This document shows positions 57,047 through 64,000 of a DNA stretch of 64,000 nucleotides, one piece after another. The position numbers and the translations under genes were made by a program. This DNA is from Oenanthe sinensis (taxonomy: Eukaryota; Streptophyta; Magnoliopsida; Apiales; Apiaceae): NCBI GenBank assembly GCA_028671895.1, contig CM053813.1, positions 41,945,501 to 42,009,500 of the forward strand. The letters are read 5' to 3'. The notes under the pieces are model-generated. The model was not told where the DNA came from, ran no database searches, and saw only the letters and a program-made list of their open reading frames with translations. How positions within the stretch are numbered: position 1 is the stretch's first letter; each line of letters starts with the position of its first letter.

Positions 57047-59038
57047 CATCTCTTCTTGAATGTAAGTATAACTACATCACATAAACAATTATGGCTAAAA
57101 TATTCAGATAGTAAATTACCAATTTATCAACCAATGATGTCTTGATGCGTCAGAGACTCGGAGGTTATACACCTCTGCATTTACCACCAACTTGAACTTG
57201 TCAACCATCAAACCTGGGATCTTTTAAAATGTTCGAACTTATTGGATTAGCTAGCAAATTCAGTGAGAAATGAAACTACTTGCATATCTATATTATTTAT
57301 ATAACTTCATCAGATCCCAATGCCATACAGAAAAACTAATCAAGTTCTAAAATGTTCAAGAACTTCCTGTTTGACATCAAAATCTGATTTATTTAACAAA
57401 AATATATTTTTGGTAAAAAGGAACACATGAAGAAGACCGAAAAACCAATATATCTATAAAGCAAGAAGATCAGTTTTAACTTTTAAGCACACGATTTTAC
57501 AGCCAAAACAATAGATCAGTGTTCCAGATCCCAGAAGAAACACTGATTGTGTAAAAGCGAAAGCTAAAATCTAAGTCATGTACAAGTTGAATTTTTTGCA
57601 GACAAAATCAAGATTAAAGAAAGAAATCTGACCTCGAGGAATGCCTAAAGAACAACATATGATGCTGCTGCTAATCAACAACACTTTACGATTTGAGGAA
57701 TCATTACGTCGAACAACCTCTATACAAAGTAAAGTATTTATTTACTTCATGATTTGAGGAATCATGACATCGAACAACTTATATACAAAGTTAATTATGC
57801 TGCTTACGTTTGCCCAAAGAAATGAAACTTAGACAGGTATCCCATTATTTCTGAGCATGATTATAAGCAGTTGTTGGAATCGACATGACTGATGTAAACA
57901 GGAGCTATGGGAAGGAGTCACATAAAACTGTATATGAGAGATAAAAAGTCAAATTGAGCATCTGTATTAAAGAGGGGGGGTTAAATATTAGACCCGGCAA
58001 TTTAGTACACGATACGAATAACACGACACGAAACGATACGAAAATTTAGTGTTTGTGTTTCAATTTTGAGTACACAAACACGAAAGTACACGACCTCGAT
58101 TTAGTATCGTGTTTGGGTTACCCTTTGGATACACGACACGACACAAAAGTACACGAAATAAATATATTTGTATATATAATTTTATAATCTTGTATGTAAA
58201 TATAATAACATGCAAAATGTAGTATATTGGGAGTTTCATCTATTCCTCAGCAAAAACTCAGCAAAGTACAGACTAAGAAGAAGAGTATTATAGATAACAA
58301 AATCCATACCTCAGCAAAGTTTTCAAAATGTAGAAAGTTGCCTTGTTTCCAGTACAAGCTCAACTGCTGTATTATCTAGCTTACCACTAGAACCGCTGGT
58401 TGAAATAAGCATAACAAGTTCCCTTGAACAATATAATCAACTTATGTTGGAATGTGTAATAACTAAGAACCACTACTGTATTATCTGCTTGCATTTCTAC
58501 TTGTAGGTGTATGACCTGTTTATCTAGCCTTATATCTGATCATGCATTTTTGTGTATACACCAAGGGAACGAGAATGCAACCAGGGATATTGGGCCATGG
58601 ATCATAACATGGTCCTAATTATAAATTACATACCTGTCATACAACATGCTAAAAGACATCTACAGTTGCAACAATTACATGAGAAACAAATTAGAATTTT
58701 ATAATATCAATACAGAATAAAAATCCCAGTACCATCAAAGTTTGTAACATAGGATTTAAGATAATAATAGTAAAACATTTGCAATTGATACCTTTTTACT
58801 GCAGCACAAAGATATTAAGCCTATTTCCACATGTACAAAAACAATTAGAAAGCTTAACAGTACCAGATTTTCTGAATCAAAGAAAAGCATCTGTCAATAA
58901 AGTTACAGCCTTTTATGCTCTTAAACTCTATTCTTGATTTTATATTTTCCTTCAAAGACACTGCCCGCAACCTCAGGCCTTCAGCTTTATTTCAAAATCT
59001 GTTTCTGCTACAGTAAATGCTACCCCATGCCTTCAACT
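57047..59038. other. Spacer with acacgacacga-rich repeat
   Basis: 58000-58165 is a degenerate tandem of acacgacacgaa / gtacacgaaa, of the kind seen at hAT-like ends (begins gacccggcaat). No gene is seen. The 3' UTR of the L2 gene lies at the right end. Confidence 0.4.
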
Positions 59039-60710
59039 TTATTTTAAACTTTGCCATGAAACTGCTGCTTTTCGTTTCAACCTATGAGCCCAGACAACAC
59101 TTTGAGGTTTCCACTTTTGTATGTCAGAAAGAGAGAATGTGTTCCTCTCTCCAACTTCCTCTTTTGCTCGCAATGAGAAAAAAGCAGGCTTCGCCCCGGC
59201 AGCAACAAACCTTGGACACCCAAGTGATTTACCAAGGGCAAGTGATGAGCTCACCCCCTTGGCCTTCGAGGAGTAGGCGGACAAGAAAACATTCTTTTCA
59301 CAAGTTAGCTTGCTTCCTCTAGCATTATTTGCAGCTGTTAATGCAGGAGTTGAGCAAGCAACGCTTAGTTGATCTGGCAGCATAGAGAACGAGAATGAAC
59401 TGTGGATTTCTGTAGTAATAGGTTCAACAATCTCTTGTGGAGGAATGAACTCTCCGATAGTGTTGCATTTCCTCCTGTGGCTCAGCTTCACCCCATCAAT
59501 CCATCTCACTAGAGCAACTCGAGAAGAACGATTGGGATCATAATCTATCTTTTCAACTATGCCTGTAGCTGAAATGTTTCTTTTCATATCAATTTTCCTC
59601 TGCAATCGTTTTGCCCCACCTCCTCGGTGCCAAATTGTGATACGACCGGCAGAGTTCCTACCAGCAGACTTCCCTTTACTATTAGTAAATTGTCTCCTAT
59701 AATCACCCAAGCTCATCCCAGTGGCAAGTACGTTTGAGTCACTTTTGTTACGGTCATTTTCCAACTTTCTCCTACTCTTTTCCTTCTGCGCACGTACATT
59801 GGCTTTAGAGGCCAATTGACGGGCACCTTGAAATAATTTGACTCCACCTCGTGTCTGATTATCAATTTCCATAGACAACACCAAGGAAATACACGTACAA
59901 CAAACACTGATCAGTTTAACCATCCAAGTGGTATCAACAAAAGTCTCGTCAAGAACAAAAAAAACACGTACAACCATATATCTCAATTCATCGCACAAAT
60001 CCCATTTCTCTTAGCTTTGACAATAGTGTTCATTTCACAAGCGCTTTTATGACTTGTATAACTTAATAGCTTTATATTAAAACAGGTAGTTATATACTTA
60101 TATGTGAGGAATTAACTACAAATCTTACATGTTTAGTTAAAAGAGCTTACAACTAAAACACACCAAGAAAACAATATAAAAACAAGGATAACATAGTCAA
60201 ACCTAACCAAACAGATAACAAGAAGTTACTTGGCGTATAAGTACGCACTATCAAGTTCACACACTATCAAGTTCACACATATAAGACCTAATAAAACCTT
60301 TTTCGAGGAAACATGCAATCAGAAAGTCTCATCTTATAACAAATTTCATTGTAGCATCCGATATATTATCCACATTGCATATAATATACTGCCTACGATA
60401 CATAGACTACGTAAAATTGCAGCTTAAAATGCAAAATCCCAATACAAAATCCATCAAATATGAGCTCAGATTCATACATTTTCAGCACTTAAAAATCAAT
60501 TTCAAGAAATGCCCATTTCAAATTACACAATATTAACAACACCCAGATAGAAAAATGATTAATAAACAACATCAAATATGTACAAGTTAATAAGCATACA
60601 CACATATATGATATATATACAAAATATAACAAGGGGGGAAGTGAGACTACCGAATAAGCTAAATTAGAGGGTTGGTGCTTCATGGATCGTAGAAACAGGG
60701 CCGTCGCCAT
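59039..60710 (-). CDS. Mitochondrial ribosomal protein L2, N-terminal half, nuclear copy
   Basis: Exon 2 (59039-59854) encodes the N-terminal half of mitochondrial uL2: GKSAGRNSAGRITIWHRGGG, then KRNISATGIVEKIDYDPNRSS and ALVRWIDGVKLSHRRKCNTI, followed by the long insert and the end AVSWQSLK known from plant mitochondrial rpl2. Exon 1 (60651-60710) supplies MATALFLRSMKHQPSNLAYS, an Arg-containing, acid-free start typical of a mitochondrial targeting presequence. Donor TCG|GTAG and acceptor CAG|ACACGAGG are both phase 0. Together 291 aa. The roughly 800-bp intron assignment rests on sequence alone. In several plants rpl2 has been split and moved to the nucleus; the C-terminal half would be a separate gene, not seen here. 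Site II elements lie upstream. Confidence 0.82.
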
Positions 60711-60861
60711 TTGAATAAGAGTCTACAATTACACAAATCAATCGAGTGTATATATACTGTATGTATTTGTTTATACACAAACAGAGATGGAAGCGGAAGA
60801 AACAGAGAGCTTAGGGCTTTATATTTGGACTGGCCTTTTAATTAATTATACTTTTGTCATA

Positions 60862-60893
60862 GGCCCAATTGTTCCAAGTTGATATTAGGCCCA
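60862..60893 (-). promoter_or_regulatory. Two site II (TGGGCC) elements upstream of the L2 gene
   Basis: On the minus strand, TTGGGCCT occurs at 60861-60868 and at 60887-60894, 150-185 bases upstream of the ATG. A telo-box-like GCCCTAA lies at about 60811-60817. Paired site II and telo-box motifs are known from plant ribosomal and mitochondrial protein gene promoters, bound by TCP factors. Confidence 0.6.
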
Positions 60894-60899
60894 ATATAT

Positions 60900-62454
60900 T
60901 TTTTCATCCACCTAAAATTTTAGTGACTCGTACAGTCATCCGGTTGTTTTTTTGTTTTTTTCCGGAACTCGTACGTTAGTTATTTTATGATTGTTGGATT
61001 ATGTGATTTTTGTTGCTATAATGAAATTTAAATATGATTTTATTAATTAAATTAAAATATTATAATTTACACAAAGTCTAAATTAATTAATAGTTTAAAA
61101 TTTATTTTGTCAAAAAAATTAGTTTATAATTTTAATTTGAATATATTTAATTGATTTGTACTTTGTATGATTTTATATCAATTTAAGAAAATAATATTTT
61201 TCTCAAGCCAACTCTCAGTATTGTTTCTCCACCACTAATCTCTCGGTGTTTTGTTTTCTTCAACACCAAATTTTTGATGTAATTTTAATATATTTTTCAC
61301 CAACGTCTTGACGTTATTTTGATTTCGCACCAATTTTTAGAGTTTGTCACAATAATTTCTACGAATTGGTTTTCAAAAAACATGTAATAAAGCATATTTG
61401 CTTATTTTTCTCTCGTTATAATTAAAAAAAAACAAATTGGGATCCCGTCGAATACAATTAAAAATTGATAATTATGCATTATTTATAATAGTTAAAATTT
61501 TAATAAAAATGAATATATAATTAAAAGTTGATAATTACCTATTTGCCTTTTTTATTAGTTATAATATTAGATAGTATTAATTATAATATAATTGTAATAT
61601 TTTGGAATAAAAATAAAAAGTCATTAAATATATGTTAGTTAGTCGACACCCTTCCTATAAATTTTAATATTAATTAAGCTAATACAATAAAAAATGTAAT
61701 GAGCTGCTCACTTTAGTTCTATTATCTAGCTTTCCTACTATTTTCGCTTGTCATAATTTATAAAATTAAAATGATTGTAAATATAAAATAAATTGATAAT
61801 TATGTATAAGTTAATATAAATAAAATATTTAAATTGATTTGTATTGAGTAAATAAATTATTGAGAAAGGAATACGAAATAGATTTATATATGTATTCCGT
61901 TATAATTTTTAAGTTTTTATTTAGTTGTTTGAATTTGTGGATGGATTTTATCATATTTACAAGAGTTTGAAGTTGAAGTAGTGTAGCCTGCATTTCATAT
62001 ATCCAACACTTTTTTTTCTTTTCTTTTTAAAAATATTTAGGCTTATAGCATATCCAACTGGACCAACTTGGTTTCATAAATTCATAAAAGAGTAATGGGA
62101 GATAACCAAACAAATTTTCCAAAAAATTTCCCAAATGTCACATGATTGTGAAAATAATTAATAAAATGAACCCTACATCCAAATCAATAATATCAATTAA
62201 AACTAAACATCTTAACACATGAATCATGTCACGTCATTTTGAAAAATACTTTCTGAAAATTTATTTGTTCCTGGCATTTCTCTTCATAAAAACTGGCGGC
62301 TCTAAAATAGGAAATGAGTTGGCGAGGATGCTGATTCTTTGTTTAAAGAAAATATGTGATTCCAGTCACTGTCTTATTTATCGGCTATTTTATATATAGA
62401 TAGATAAGATACAAATGAAAGCAAGATAATTAATCAACATAATGAAATTAATTA
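60900..62454. other. AT-rich spacer
   Basis: No supported gene or transposon termini. Confidence 0.5.
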
Positions 62455-62984
62455 TCTAGTAATGGCAATGCCTCCTGACTCGAAGATATAATATCCACAA
62501 CCGAACCGCTTATTCCACCGATAGCGCCACCAACAAAAGGTCCAGTTGATCAGGAGACCCACTGGTTTGTCCAGTCCCCACTAACCAAAGCAGGCCCAAA
62601 TGAGAGAGCAGGGTTCATTGATGCCCCTGTGAAGGCACCACCAGCAAGAATGTTAGCTCCCACAATGAAACCGATTGCAATTATCAGAGTAATATTTCCA
62701 CCAACAAAGGCCCCGAATGTGACAGCAGGATTAACATGGCCACCGGAGATATTAGCTCCGACAGCCACCGCAACGAAAAGCCCAAATGCATGAGCCAAAG
62801 CAGCAGAAACAAGACCAGCTGGGGTTGTTGCACCATCTGCAGTGATCTTGCTAAATGCCATGCCAGAGCCTTGGCCAGCAAACACAAAAATTAAAGTACT
62901 AATGAACTCCGCCGCGGCTAACTTGATGGTGCGCCAGTGGCCCAACTCTTCGAACCTACCTACAGCAATTTCACGGATCGGCAT
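62455..62984 (-). pseudogene. TIP1 aquaporin with central deletion
   Basis: Starts MPIREIAVGRFEELGHWRTI and runs through the first NPA to FVGGNITL. It jumps straight to IAIGFIVGANILAGG and the second NPA, and stops after GDWTNQWVS. The end of helix 3 or 4, the intron and the start of exon 2 are missing (about residues 101-174 of the intact protein). Beyond the stop, degraded C-terminal sequence continues to about 62455. The open frame is 144 codons. Much of 62690-62900 is base-for-base the same as 43590-43800, while the first 20 codons and the ends differ. The 5' flank (62985-63250) also matches that of the intact gene. Without helices 4 and 5 it cannot form a channel. Confidence 0.88.
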
Positions 62985-63260
62985 GGCAGGAAAATCAAGA
63001 ATTTAGATGCTGAATATGGCTAGGGTTAGTGTGTGAATTTTGATGCATTGCATGGGTGGTGACTGTCCAATTATATACTAGTGGAAAGGTTACTGAAACC
63101 GGCTATATCCAGTTGCAGTGCAAGGCAATAGTATAAGAAATACAAATAATGGTGATTGAGCAAAATGTGGAAATAACATGGGGAGAGCATACCTCCAAAA
63201 TGCATAAGAAACTGACACGTGTCAAGAATGGATAAGGGACACGTGATTCCAGTGAATGGT
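62985..63260 (-). promoter_or_regulatory. Duplicated TIP1-type 5' flank
   Basis: Matches 43887-44190, including the tataatt region and two CACGTG cores (63216-63221 and 63240-63245). The promoter was copied with the gene. Confidence 0.55.
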
Positions 63261-64000
63261 TGTCGTCTGACTGTGAGTAAAGTGTGTTTGAATTATCTAG
63301 AAAAAAAATGTCTTTTGTTTTAGTTTTCAAAATTTATTTACAAGAACAAAAAATTAGCAATACTATTAAATTTAGTACATAGTAAAATGTGGTCGCACGT
63401 TTTTGGACATGCACGAAGTTTCACGAGAATTGCATTCCAGGTTTCCGGAATGCAAAAAAATTAGATACAAGAATGGATTTAGATTTGCACATATAATAAT
63501 ATTATAAGAGCATATGCATTCATGCAAAGAAGTTTTAATTTATTAAACATATGACTAATTTAGGAATTTTAATAACATAATAGTTCTTTATTTATTCATC
63601 TATAAATATTGAATATCATGTTGGTTAATTCGATCACTTATTAACAAATTGATGATGGAAGAGAAAAGAATAATAAAGATATAATTATATGTATATTTAT
63701 TATATTTTAAATTTATTTTTATTTAATATCCGGAAACAAGACCAAAATTTGAAAATTACACAAGATACGTTTTGTTTTATAATGTTAATTTATTTTTTCC
63801 AATGATTTTTTATTTGTTATACAAGTGCATGTCATAATTGTTAATTTTAAATTTAAAGAGAATGAGTTAAAATGTTGCTTTAAAAGACTAATTATAATGG
63901 CTCTTTTCTCTCTCCTCATTTTTTACGAGAAAATGATGAACATTTTATTAATAAATAATTTGAAGAACATATTTCAAAAATATTTAGAAATTGTGAGAGT
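63261..64000. other. AT-rich spacer to window end
   Basis: The left part (to about 63480) still resembles 44240-44470 beside the intact TIP1, so the duplicated block extends past the promoter. No gene. Confidence 0.45.

Noticed and set aside
59713..59907. Second minus-strand frame inside the L2 gene region
   Set aside because: Shadow of the L2 exon in another frame.

Overview
This is nuclear DNA from a flowering plant, almost certainly a eudicot. The genes have GT-AG introns, the spacer is very AT-rich, and it is full of plant transposons (Stowaway, Mutator-like, hAT-like, CACTA and Helitron elements, and an LTR retroelement). The protein families are plant families: SCPL, TIR, TIP aquaporin, FIT-like bHLH, ICR, and a nuclear gene for half of mitochondrial L2. 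The species cannot be read from the sequence; an asterid is only a guess.

Layout. 1-4.4 kb: a complete nine-exon serine carboxypeptidase-like gene on the minus strand. 9.8-36.3 kb: a dispersed cluster of four intact two-exon genes, all on the minus strand, at 9822-10953, 14083-15356, 30854-32292 and 35264-36299. In each, exon 1 encodes a lone TIR domain and exon 2 a divergent glutaredoxin-like domain. Decayed pieces of at least three more copies lie at 12.3-13.1, 28.8-28.9 and 29.3-29.9 kb. A broken SCPL exon at 30.1-30.4 kb shows that the SCPL/TIR-GRX neighbourhood was duplicated as a block. Inside the cluster are two copies of a 2-kb segment (19.6-21.7 and 26.0-28.05 kb), each with one intronless gene for a small protein of two helical repeats resembling the paired amphipathic helices (PAH) of SIN3. 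39.3-40.5 kb: a FIT/FER-like bHLH gene broken in its first half. 42.8-44.2 kb: an intact TIP1 tonoplast aquaporin gene; an internally deleted copy lies at 62.5-63.0 kb. 50-53 kb: fragments of an ICR-like coiled-coil gene, an unidentified three-exon gene and a USP39/SAD1-like gene. 53.6-57.0 kb: an LTR retroelement without visible pol. 59.0-60.9 kb: a nuclear gene for the N-terminal half of mitochondrial ribosomal protein L2, with its presequence on a separate exon.

The most interesting content is the TIR-glutaredoxin family. In all four copies the splice phase, donor and acceptor join the TIR exon in frame to the glutaredoxin-like exon. The donor itself creates a stop codon if the intron is retained, so each gene could make a TIR-only and a TIR-GRX protein. 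The TIR domains keep the catalytic glutamate. They lack the Ser-His pair of the usual TIR dimer surface, and the glutaredoxin domains lack the CxxC active site. No nucleotide-binding or LRR coding sequence is seen nearby.
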